Shown here one piece after another: positions 9,863 through 20,409 of a stretch of 64,000 nt of DNA. Origin of the DNA: Rotaria sordida (Eukaryota > Rotifera > Eurotatoria > Philodinida > Philodinidae); NCBI GenBank assembly GCA_905250125.1, contig CAJNOL010000031.1:1-64000 (forward strand), in the 5' to 3' direction. The notes beneath the pieces are model-generated. The model saw only the letters and a program-made list of their open reading frames with translations, did not search any database and was not told the DNA's origin. Within the stretch, counting starts at the first letter, position 1. Every line of letters starts with the position of its first letter. The position numbers and the translations under genes are program-made.

Positions 9863-11162
9863 ATGAGTATGTTTAAATTTATTTTCAACGAGTTGAAATC
9901 AATAAATTTCTTTAATAGATATATTAATCATCTTTATAACAATTGCAATATTGTTACGAACCAAAACTCATTCTATGCCTATTGATACATATGAATCTTT
10001 TGATTATACAACTGAATCTTTTCCTTCTACAAGTGAATCTTTTCCTTCTACAAGTGAATCTTTTCCTTCTACAANNNNNNNNNNTACAAGTGAATCTTTT
10101 CCTTCTACAAGTGAATCTTTTCCTTCTACAACTGAATCTTTTGACTCTACAACTGAAGAAATCACTACAGAAATAACCACAACTTTAGCTCCGGAAGTCG
10201 ATCGCGAATGGGAAGATCTTATCTTAGGTGGACCTACAGTAGTCAATTATCTTGGCTTATTTATGGTACATGCATCACGTGCAGATCAAGTTTTAACACC
10301 ATCCGATACCTACACAATTAAATATATTAATAATGTTCAATCTTTACATGCAACACTTTTTCAAATTTCATCAGCTATGCAAATTGCGTTGCAAGGAGCA
10401 CGTGATGATCTTATTCGTACTCGAAATAGTATGGATCAAATTCCAGAACATATCAAAGCAGGTCTTCTTTTGATCAAAACAGCACCAAAGGATCTTCTTA
10501 GTCAATTATTATCATATATATTACGTAATATCGAGCGTGCTGCTAAAGAAGGATCAGTTGCTACTAAACGAGCACTCGAGCGCTTTGTTTCAGTAGGATT
10601 GCTAGTGGAAGAACTTGCCATATTGCTTACTTCTACACTATCATCATCACCGAAAAATCTTGATTGTTTAGTAGAAGCAAATGTTTATGCCAATGATATA
10701 AAAATACAATGGAATCTTTTAGTAAAACTTTTCAGAAAATTTTCAGAACGTGCTGATATTACTCAAACAACTCTTCGTAATAGTTTTATAGAACCTATTG
10801 ATCAAGCACAGAAAACAAATGGCTTCGGTTCTCAAAGCGACCGCCTTACTTTCCTTGACAAACTTATTCCAGCTGCAATTACTATTGATCAGTCATCTTA
10901 TTTATTAAATATGATGGCACGTACATACTCTGATGTATCAAATGATTACATGATTAACCAAATTACTTCAAATGAAGATTATCTTGATCTTGTAATAGAA
11001 TCACTACGAACAACAAGTCAACGACAATTATGGCAAAAACTAGTATCACAATCGGTAAAAGTTGTTCGACTTGCCCAAGAACGTCACAACCAATTTTCTG
11101 GAACAAGTTCAATTCGACAAGCTAACTATACTACTTATTTAAAAGCTGTTCTTGCTCTTTAA
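9863..11162 (+). CDS. Copy C: secreted helical-domain protein with Ser/Thr heptad repeat hinge
   Basis: Exons 9863-9866 (ATG plus one base) and 9919-11162, with a 52-nt intron. Across the join the protein starts MNILIIFITIAILLRTKTHS, a signal peptide that is lost if one starts in the second exon. The predicted product is ~415 residues, uncertain because of the 10-N gap. After the signal come tandem heptads of type TSESFPS/TTESFPS, then a ~310-residue domain: EWEDLILGGPTVVNYLGLFM, amphipathic helices, a DIKIQWNLL motif, YSDVSNDYMINQI and a C-terminal RLAQERHNQF motif. The domain is closest to copy E, nearly identical at many stretches. No catalytic motif, Cys framework or TM helix is visible in the domain. 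The family is unknown to me; an extracellular or cuticle/secretory role is only a guess from the signal peptide and hinge. Confidence 0.8.
10008..10155 (+). repeat. 21-bp in-frame coding minisatellite
   Basis: Units of ACAAGTGAATCTTTTCCTTC + T (21 bp) encode TSESFPS; at least six to seven units are visible. The assembly gap lies in the middle, so true copy number is unknown and probably higher. Confidence 0.9.
10075..10084. other. Assembly gap (10 N)
   Basis: Ten N characters inside the minisatellite; most likely a collapsed or unspanned repeat. Confidence 0.99.
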
Positions 11163-11669
11163 AATTAAAAAAAAACATAGACTGAAACAATTTATTCATT
11201 TTATTCAATAAATTTTCTGAATGTTAATGTTGAATCTATAAAAGATTGATAAAAAAAGCTTGTCAATGCAGTCTCATAAAGGGTTAAAGTGTGGAATTCA
11301 TAAACTTTGACTATTATAAATTTATGACATAAATTTATCCAACAACAATCGGATCTGATACCATCAAAGTTTTCGATGCTTCATCGATTTCTGATTGATG
11401 TTTGAATTGATTGTCAGAAAGTGAATCGAAAACACTTGCATCAATATGTGACAATATATCTGAGTGAATTGCAACTTTTTGGTACGATTGGTGAGAAAAA
11501 ACTGAAAGTCAACCTAAACAACTTTTGAGCAGTGCATTTTATTATACTCTGTGCCTATATTACATAGCAAAAGTTTTTCAACACTTTACCACATATTAGC
11601 CGAGATACGACTTACTTCCATGTAAATGTATCGTAAAAAATGTTATTTTATTGAAAAATGTCCTTTTAC

Positions 11670-12005
11670 ATTTCATCATATAATATAAATATCTCGACAA
11701 CAATAAGAGATAGAGAGCTGAAATTTTTACTGGTTATGTAACTCTGAGAATTATATCTAAAGTAAAAATTTACGCGAAAACAAACTAGCTTTTCACGAGT
11801 TATTCGCGAAGTAATTTTCAAAAAGTCGATCTACATTTTGTCGTACAACGTAATTATCTCGAGAACAATAGGAGCTAGACAGCTAAAACTTTGATTACTT
11901 ATGTAACTCTGAGATCTATATTTGTGATAAAAATTTGAGCAGAAACGGATGAACCATTCAAACATTATTAACAAACAAAGTTCTAAAAAGTCGATCTACA
12001 AAGTA
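11670..12005 (+). repeat. Two ~170-bp diverged tandem units
   Basis: Unit 1 (~11670-11838) and unit 2 (~11839-12005) share the order AATATCTCGACAACAATA / AATTATCTCGAGAACAATA, ...TATGTAACTCTGAGA..., and the end AAAAAGTCGATCTACA. No coding potential. Confidence 0.7.
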
Positions 12006-12604
12006 AGTCAAAACCCACACTCTTAAGCAATAATCTGTGTTTTTCACTATAAAGGAAAGTTATTCAGAAAATATTTTTTTACAATTTTGTTTGTATTTCC
12101 ATGACCTCTCTATTGCGCACTTTCGTTTTCTTTCAGCTTTCACACAGGCCGAGAAAATGTAAAGAGAAGGTCAATCTACATGAAAATGGCAGTGTCTGTA
12201 ATGAAGTATGTAGAGTTGACGGATATAGAAAGGAAGAGAAAAAAATATAAGCTATATACCATTTGATAGAGCTTTGTAGAGAGCTACAAAACGGACTATT
12301 CAATATATTTTTTTCTCTGTTCTTTTATACTCAAAGAATCTTCTTCTATGAGCATATCTCCATGAAAAATACGATTTTTTCATAGTGCAAGAGTCATTAC
12401 TCCCCGACTATATGAGTTAGAGAGCTGAAATTTTGTATGGCAGTGAGGAGCTTAGAAACTAATAATATATGAAAAAATTATTCAAAAAACATAGCTGAAA
12501 TTCAATCGTATCAAAAAGTTGCAATTCACTCATCTATAAAAAGGTGTATTTATAAATAGTCAGATACAAGGTAGTTATTTCTTAAGAAAAGCTGTTAGCG
12601 AAAT

Positions 12605-12845
12605 TTCTACGAGATTAAAATGTGAAATACAATGTAGCTGCTCCTGTTGATCATAATGAGATTGCTTTATTGTATCTTTTTTGGGACACATGTCTTCACT
12701 ATCTTTTTAGTTAATCCATTAGAAATTGTATTAAGAAGTACTTCATATATGATAATGAGACGTTCTTGATGAAAAGTGTTTGATCGTATATCAACAACGT
12801 CTACCACGGTCTGTTGGTAGGCTGCAAATTTTTACCCCTATACTT
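12605..12845 (-). repeat. Dispersed repeat family R1, copy 2
   Basis: Reverse-strand copy: contains TGGGACACATGTCTTCACTA, GATCGTATATCAACAACGTC and GCTGCAAATTTTTACCCCTA, the complements of the conserved R1 blocks. Confidence 0.7.
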
Positions 12846-13679
12846 CACTACTGCTTTTAGATCGCATTTCACAAAATGTACACTTATTACGAGTAGCAGC
12901 ATCATCATCATTAAGTAAATATTTGAAAAATTTGTTATCGTTCATCTTTGGACTAGAGACGATATCTTTTGTGTTTAGATGTGATATTGTTTCAATATGA
13001 GGATTCAGACAAAGGATCATCCAATGGATCAATGAATAGAATATGTATAAGCGGTCGAGGAAAGGCTGAAGTCATCATCAAGAATTTCATAATAAGCATA
13101 CATAAATAAACTAACAATAACATTCAAGGACAACGTTTTTAAATAAAAGTGTCCACTTGAATTCATGTTTATTAATTCTAATATTGGCAATTCAGACTTA
13201 TTACATTTTTGTCCTCAAAAAGTTTTGCACTTCTTATAGTTGTATATAGTCGATTGATAAAAGAACAGCGGTGATAAGTAACTGTTATTCTCATCAATCA
13301 AGGAATATATATTTTTCGCTGAAATTCTATCGTATTCAGAAATTACAGATTCTTATCAAATAGCAGCACATTCAACGAATAAAGCCATTATGAGAACATG
13401 ATCAATGAGTGGGTAATCAATGGGAATAATCCTGTTGCTTATGCACCTGTAGTTGTTCTTATCATATTATATTAACGACTCAGTATATAAAACGTTATAA
13501 CAAAAACAAGTTTTTCGTTAGGTTATACTTTTTGCGAAAATAATATTGTGAGAGTTAACATAAGAATATAAGGCGATAAGTAATCATATTGATAGTCAGA
13601 TATCCTCATTTGCGCTGATCCGATTTCATAAAATTATTATTTAGAGAATAGAATAGTCTATTTTTCTTTGTCTAGATCA

Positions 13680-14090
13680 TTGTGTACGAATTGACCAGTG
13701 CTGTTAAAGATGTCCAGACGCATTATTTATTAATTGATCCGAATGATCGAGAATTCTTTTGTCGAAATTCTAAGCATAACATGTCAAGAAATAGAACGAA
13801 ATGCTCATTTATTCTATGTGATGATCAAAACTTATTATGATATTTCGTCTGAATATATTATTAATTAGATTGTTAATATGAAGACATTACTTCTTCTACA
13901 AACGGATACTGTATGATTATCGCATTTACGTTTACTTTCTTCAAATATTACCTCAATATCAAGATGAATTATACAATTAGTTCAAGAACGACAAAATGAA
14001 GATAGTTTACGTAACAAAGCATGTCGTGAAGAATATAAACAATTTTTAGCTAAAGTGGTTGAAGAAGATTTGGACGTTTTGATTGGTCAA
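13680..14090 (+). pseudogene. Copy D of the secreted family, C-terminal relic
   Basis: Pieces encode YYDISSEYIIN and, further on, QLVQERQNEDSLRNKACREE and YKQFLAK, corresponding to YSDVSNDYMINQI and RLAQERHNQF...Y of copies C and E. The blocks lie in different frames and the N-terminal half is absent or unrecognisable. A decayed copy. Confidence 0.55.
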
Positions 14091-15666
14091 AATGATTTTG
14101 AATATTATTCCATTATTAATAATAAATATTTAGTATGTACGTATATTGTAATGAATTATTCGATTCTTAAAGTTAAGATAGATTTTAATTGTAAAATCAT
14201 CAACAATAAATCATTTTTGATTTCTCATAAAACTATATCCTACGGAACATTTTCTCTGTTGAATTAGAAGTTGCCATGGCTGAGTGATGACGTTGTCCAA
14301 CATATAACCTTTAAGGCTCTATATTGGAACCTCGGCATCATCAGTCATGGAATTAGAGACATGCAAGATAAGTTTTTTTCGTACCCCTTGTATCCTGACT
14401 GAGAAAAATTTTCTAACCTTTACCCTACTGCATCCTGTAGGATAGAGTAATCCTGCGCATCTCTAAGCTACCCCTAATAATAGTTGCAGGAAAGATATTA
14501 GACTAACAAAACTATCTTCAAGCAGTATCCTATATCGCAAAATAGCCAAAAGGTAGGGTATGCTGCTTTTCTTCTTCGTGTTGAATTAGTTGAATGATTT
14601 AATATTCATCACATCGTTTTCATTTAACGATATTCAGTCTATGATAAATTTCAATCATATTCAATATCATATAACCTGAGTGTCATATTTCGAATCTTTG
14701 ATGACAAATGAGGCTTTAGCGTTCGGCGATATTTTATTAATTGTTCTATTTCTTTTTGGACAAATTCGATGATTTTGAGAGCAATACAAATGTACTTTCA
14801 ATAAAAATATTTAATTCGAGATGGAATATAACGAAGAAGATAAAACTTTGTCTCGATAAGAAGCAATAATTTTTCTTTGTATCTAATTATGTCTTCATTT
14901 GAAAATTTAAAGTTTAATAGTAATAGAAAATAACGAAATATTACAAAGTATTTTCTATCCATATCAATGATTGTAATGTTTCTTTATTTCGATTTCTAAT
15001 TAAGTTTCATAAAAAATTGAATGATGATATCTATTGAAGAATAATCAATCGCATCATGTAGAAGAATATATTGAGCTTTTTTTTTACAATTGATTTCTAA
15101 TTTTTTTAAAATAAATGGCCCTCCAAATAAGTCTATCGTTGTTTTCGAATGATTGCATAATTCATAGAATAAAGGTATCTTGACTTTTATGAATATGTCT
15201 AAATTCGTCTATATTTATTTAATAAAATCATCAATAACAGGAACTCTTATATGTTTTTGTTTAATAAAATTTGTATCTCAATTGTTATATATCAGTTTAA
15301 GAAATCTAAAAATTATCTATATTTATCTATTCGAACTTATCAATTCGATGATACACTCTAGACAGTATAGATTTTACCATTGAATATACTAGTGTTGAAT
15401 TGTAATTGATCTTGGTTTTAAAAAAGAATTTTTTATCAAATAAATAAATGATAGTGAATTTACAGTTTCATTTGCAATGATTGATTTTTTTCGGCGAAAA
15501 CTAATATTCTCATGAAAACGATGATTAAGACACTAAATATAATATCCCGTTGAATGACAACCTAAGTCTTTAGAACAGCAAATCCTTCAATAATAAAAAA
15601 ATAAATACACAGATGCTTCTATTAGTATAGGTTATATATACAGATGCCATTCTTGTTTCAAAACAT
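14091..15666. other. Gene-free AT-rich spacer
   Basis: Only short, biased open frames (a 70-codon one at 14055-14267 and a 67-codon one at 15180-15383) with no recognisable similarity. I see no repeat pair or element ends here. Confidence 0.5.
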
Positions 15667-15750
15667 TTCATTGATTTCAATAACAATTAACTATCGACAA
15701 CAAATCCCTGAATCTTTTAATAAGTGTGTAATAACTTTTGAAGAGCAATT
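15667..15750 (+). promoter_or_regulatory. Conserved upstream block of copy E
   Basis: Counterpart of 9777-9862 (shared ATTTCAATAACAATTA and GTGTAATAACTTTT-type strings), ending at the ATGAGTATGTT start/donor context. Confidence 0.45.
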
Positions 15751-16990
15751 ATGAGTATGTTGACATTTATTCTCAATGATTTGAAATAAATAAATTTCTT
15801 TAATAGATATATTAATCATCTTTCTAACAATTACAATATTGTTGATCAGCAAAACTTATTCTGCGCCTATTGATGCAACTGAATCTTTTGATTATCCAAT
15901 CGAAGAAATCACTACAGAACCAACAACAACGGCCAGCACCACCAGCACCACCACCACCACCACAACAACAACAACAACGACAACAACAACAACAACAACA
16001 ACCACAACAACTTTAGCTCCGGAAGTCGATCGCGAATGGGAAGATCTTATCTTAGGTGGACCTACAGTAGTCAATTATCTTGGCTTATTTATGGTACATG
16101 CATCAGGTGCAGATCAAGTTTTAACACCATCCGATACCTACACAATTAAATATATCCATAATGTTCAATCACTACGTGCGACACTTTCTCAAGTTTTATC
16201 AGCTATGCAAACTGCGTTTCAAGGAGCACGTGATGATCTTATTCGTACTCGAAATAGTATGAATCAAATTCCAGAACATATCAAAGCAGGCCTTCTTTTG
16301 ATTCAAACAGCACCAAAGGACCTTCTTAGTAAGTTACTGCCATATACATTACGTAATGTCGAGCGGGCTGCTAATGAAGGATCGGAAATTAGTAAACCAA
16401 CACTCGAGCGCTTTGTTTCAGCAGGATTGCTAGTGGAAGAACTTGCCACATTGATTGCTTCTACAGTATCATCATCACCGGAAAATTCTGATTATTTAAT
16501 GGAAGCAAATGCTTATGCCAATGATATAAAAATACAATGGGATCTTTTGGTAAAACTTTTCAGAAAATTTTCAGAACGTGCTGATATGACTCAAACAACT
16601 ATTAGTAATAGTTTTATAGAACCTATTGATCAAGTACCAAAAAATAATGGCTTCACTTCTCAAAGCGATCGCCGTACTCTCCTTGAAAAACTTATTCCAG
16701 CTGCAATTGCTATTGATCAATCATCTTATTTTTTAGATATGATGGTACACGCATACACTGATGTATCAAATGATTACATTATCAATCGCATTGCTGCAAC
16801 TAAAGATTATCTTGTCATTCCATCAGATCCACTACGAAAAATGAGTCAACGACAATTGTGGCAAAATATAGTATCACAATCGGTGACAATTGCTCGACTT
16901 GCCCAAGATCGTCAAAATCAATTTGCTGAAACAACTCTAAATCGACATACTGAATATACTGCTTATTCAGAAGGTGTTCTTGCTGATTAA
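15751..16990 (+). CDS. Copy E: secreted helical-domain protein with poly-Thr hinge
   Basis: Exons 15751-15754 (ATG plus one base) and 15807-16990, 395 residues. The spliced start gives MNILIIFLTITILLISKTYS, a strong signal peptide with likely cleavage near TYS-A. A hinge of about 30 Thr residues (ACC/ACA/ACG mixed codons, 15930-16012) replaces the TSESFPS heptads of copy C. The ~310-residue domain follows: EWEDLILGGPTVVNYLGLFM, IPEHIKAGLLLI, DIKIQWDLL, YTDVSNDYIINRI, RLAQDRQNQF. The C-terminal domain of C and E is similar even at silent sites, so they are recent duplicates whose hinges evolved separately. Mixed Thr codons argue the hinge is selected or old rather than a single slippage event. 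No enzyme motif is seen. Confidence 0.8.
15930..16012 (+). repeat. Coding ACN (poly-Thr) repeat
   Basis: Trinucleotide tract, ACC-rich at the 5' side and ACA-rich at the 3' side, encoding near-pure Thr with two Ser and one Ala. Confidence 0.95.
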
Positions 16991-17007
16991 AGTAGAAAAC
17001 AAAATCA

Positions 17008-17061
17008 TTTATTGAAACGATGTATCCGATTTTCATTTATTGAAACGATGTATCCGATTTA
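17008..17061 (+). repeat. Short tandem duplication in the 3' flank of copy E
   Basis: TTTATTGAAACGATGTATCC occurs twice in direct succession, about 27 bp apart. Confidence 0.9.
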
Positions 17062-17384
17062 TTCAATAAAATTTCTGCATGCTAGTTTTGAATCTATAAA
17101 AGATTGATAAAGAATATCCATATTGTAGATATAATATAAATATTGATTTAAGTTGCTGATTATTAAGAATGTGGAGTTTTTTTAGTAAGTATAGTGATCA
17201 TGTTTTACGATTGAAGTAATAAATTTCAACTTAGTTTCAATCATATGGCTTATAGTCAATTATGAACGATTTATAGTGGCTAGTTCAATGATTAAAGAAT
17301 TTTCTATCGATTCTATGATAAACTACGAAAAAGGTAATCTCTATTTGTCTGATCGAAGAAAAGATTGTGAGCGCAGATCCATTG

Positions 17385-19060
17385 GAGCTAAAATGTGGAA
17401 CTCATATGTGTTCTTTAGCTTAATTATACTAATACAAAATACGTAAAGTGAAGAATCTCTAGCAGACTTGAATTGTTTTTCAAGGGTAATTGAGTGCTAG
17501 ATAAACGATCCATCTTGTTTATTTCTGCATTTCGAACAGAAAATTTTTCTTTTATAGTAGCGCTCTTTCTTTGTTTGCTTTGTTGGTTTTTGCCCGTTAT
17601 TTTTCTTTTTTTGTATTCCATCTTTTTAATTTAACATTATTATTATTCTAACCATTCATTTAAGTGACAAATAAGCCTTTTATACGAATTCTATATATAT
17701 ATATATATATATGTACCAGAGGTCGAAAACGAACCGATCCGAACCGAACTATAACGGTTCGGTTCGGTTCGAATCGATCCGAACCGAACTCGAACCGACT
17801 TTTTGGAAATAAAGTCGAACCGAACCGAACCCGAACTGACTTTTAAAAAATGGAGTCGAACCGAACCGAACTCAAACCACTTTTTCAAAAATGAAGACGA
17901 ACCGAACCGAACCTAAAGTTTTGAAAAAAGAACAGTTGATGACAGTTTAATGTTAGATCACCATAAAGTAATTAAACTATCATTGATTTAGAAAAGTATA
18001 ATGCCGTGGACAAAGATAAAAACGAACATTTATCAATTGTTTTACGTGGTTAATTTAATATCCGTATATTGCAGTCTCTTTTTTTCTCTCAGTTTTATAG
18101 TTACACAAATTGTGTTTATGATGATAAATCGCTTCTACGTGCCATAATTATTTGATTTTTCTTTTATAAATTTCTCCATTGTTCTAAAGTGCGATGAATA
18201 ATCGTCCGTAATGGTATGAGATTAGTATTAGCACTAAAGCATCTATGATTCTTGTATATCAATGTTAACATATAATTTTAATCTACAAATGTATCTATTA
18301 GTAGTAATTGATACAAATATGAACCCTCATGTGACATTTTTGATCATCGGACCACTAAGTTTTGACTTCTGGTCTAGTCTTGATTAAATGATAGTAATAC
18401 TACTCCAGTCGAGCCGCAACCGAACTGATTTTTTTAAAGACGAGCCGAACCGAACCGAACTCGAACCACTTGCTCGAAAAGTAGATCGAACCGAACCGAA
18501 CCCGAACTCGTTTTTGAAAAATGAATCCGAACCGAACCGAACTCGAACCGTGTTTTCAAAAATAAGCTCGAACCGAACCGAACTCGAACCTATTTTTCAA
18601 ATGTGAATCCGAACCGAACCGAACCCGATCTAGAAAAACTCGGTTCGATTCGACCTCTGATATGTACAGCAGATCTCAATACGTTGTTATATATCTTGAT
18701 AAGTTTAGTAACACTGATATTGATTTCTTTCTAAAGTTATAACTTGATCAGTTCTAGTTTTTGTATGTTAATCATATGACAACTGTGACAAATTAATGCA
18801 TGACTACCTATTATTCTTGGCATCTTAAATGTAAATTTTCATCTGTGCAAAAATTTAAAAAAAAGACTGCACTATTTAGAACATTCGCAAACATGTTTCA
18901 GCGAGTCATATCTTCAGGAAGACTTTGAAATGTTCTAGAATAGTCTAAGTCTTATTGTTCTTGGCATTCAGCACCTTTTTCCATCGTTAATGAACTCTGA
19001 GATAAGAGTCTGTGACCTAAAACTTACACTCGCTATTTTCTTCGACAATATATGTGAATT
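17385..19060 (+). repeat. Duplicated spacer block, copy 2 (interrupted by hAT element)
   Basis: Homologous to 6960-7745. The alignment breaks at 17717 and resumes at 18660, exactly the limits of the inserted element. The 3' part overlaps the proposed first exon of copy F. Confidence 0.65.
17717..18659. mobile_element. Non-autonomous hAT-type element with perfect 8-bp target duplication
   Basis: Ends CAGAGGTCGAA... and ...TTCGACCTCTG. The 8-bp duplication ATATGTAC is present at 17709-17716 and 18660-18667. CAGAGGTCG-type ends and an 8-bp duplication are hallmarks of hAT elements. Subterminal regions (17735-17905 and 18400-18645) are arrays of CGAACCGAACCGAAC-like units in both halves, plausibly transposase-binding repeats. 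No transposase is present; 943 bp. The empty site is represented by the homologous spacer at ~7265. Confidence 0.85.
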
Positions 19061-20129
19061 TCATAAAATATTAGAATAATTTCTATCGAACTGCTCAATT
19101 TAACATATATCATTTTTAGCATTGGTTTCAAGGAATACAGGTGAATATAAGGTTGATAATGAACATTTAATTGATGAATGGCAAGACTGGATCCTTGCTA
19201 ATATTATTTCTGTCAATTATTTAAATAGTTTAATGGTACTTGCTTCCAGACCAGATTTTGCTTTTTCTATACCAACTGATTATTCCGTTAAATATGTGCA
19301 AAATATAGGATCTTTCCGTCAAACAACTGCGCAATTAGCTACAGATATGCGTAGTTCTTTGAGTAGTGCTCGTGAAGATTTGAATCGTGTACATACAGGT
19401 ATGGAACGTGTACCTGATCATTTAAAAAACATGGTTTTATTAATAAAACACGCACCATTTGATTTACTTTTAATGTTATTTCCTGATTCATTTAATAATA
19501 TAGAGAAATTAGTGAATGATAGTTTAATTGTACTTAGAAAACCAGAAAAAAATTTTGAAAAAGTACTAAATCTTCTTACTGAAATAGATTATTTATTAAA
19601 TAATACATCAAATGATATAATGATTTATTTACAAGTATTTGATGTTAAAACTCAATGGACACATTTAACTGAACTTGTTACTGAATTAGCAAAACAAGCA
19701 GAACGAACACGTGAAAGTTTTTTACTTCAATTTAATTGGATTTTAAGAGAATTTATTCGACCTGATCTTACATTTGCTGAAACTCATCGTGATTTTATTA
19801 TTTTATTACTTCTACCAAAAATAGTTGAAATTGATCAAACAAGTGATATTCTTGGTATTATTACTAAAACTTATACAGATATATCATTTCAATTTACAGA
19901 TGAACAAATAGGTGGTTATACACATTTACTTCTTTTATCAAAAGAAGAAGATCGTCAACGATATTTAAAACAATTTCAATATGATTTAGTACCACAAGTT
20001 GTTCAAAGTGCACGACTTGCATTGAATCGACATAATGAATTTCTTCAACGTGATAGAAATCGACGAGAAATCTATGAAAAATTTTTAACTGAAACATCAT
20101 ATAATGATTTAATAAGTCTAATTGGTTGA
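18990..20129 (+). CDS. Copy F: member of the secreted helical family
   Basis: The main exon 19120-20129 begins right after an acceptor (ATTTTTAG). A proposed first exon 18990-19053 (MNSEIRVCDLKLTLAIFFDN) joins in phase through a 66-nt intron, giving 357 residues, but its hydrophobic stretch is short and the start is uncertain. The domain shows the family motifs: DEWQDWILANIISVNYLNSL, VPDHLKNMVLLI, DVKTQWTHL, YTDISFQF and ARLALNRHNEFLQRDRNRRE. No Thr-rich hinge. Closest to copy G (shared VKTQWT, FLLQFNWIL, RLAL.RHNEFLQR). Function unknown. Confidence 0.7.
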
Positions 20130-20409
20130 ATAAAAGAAAAAAAATAAGATTGATAGTTTTTATTTTATTTTTTTATTATTCATTTGATAAAACAGTTGTG
20201 TCACGAAGGTATCCATTTTCAATTATTGTTTTATCGCCGAAAAAGTAAATCAAATAATTATTTTAGTCTATCAATTATTTTCGATCCTCAAGTATCATTG
20301 ATACTTAAGCTTTTTTTATACTTTCTAATTCAATAGCAATTAAATACGTTTCATTTATATTGCGAAGAAACTGTAAATATATCACAATACACTGTCGAGA
20401 GCAGAACGA

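Larger units (their letters stand above)
11163..13679. other. Gene-free spacer with repeats
   Basis: No supported gene. It holds a pair of ~170-bp direct repeats (11670-12005), a diverged related fragment near 12390-12480 (AGAGAGCTGAAATTTTGTAT), and a reverse-strand R1 repeat (12605-12845). Confidence 0.6.

Noticed and set aside
10008-10155. Regular repeats that might suggest a CRISPR-like array
   Set aside because: The units are contiguous 21-bp in-frame repeats without spacers, coding a protein hinge.
15892-16074. Open frame on the minus strand rich in Val
   Set aside because: It is the antisense shadow of the Thr tract in copy E.
17664-18606. Open frames rich in Arg/Asn/Glu/Pro within the hAT element
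   Set aside because: They come from the CGAACCGAACCG subterminal repeats, not from a protein gene.
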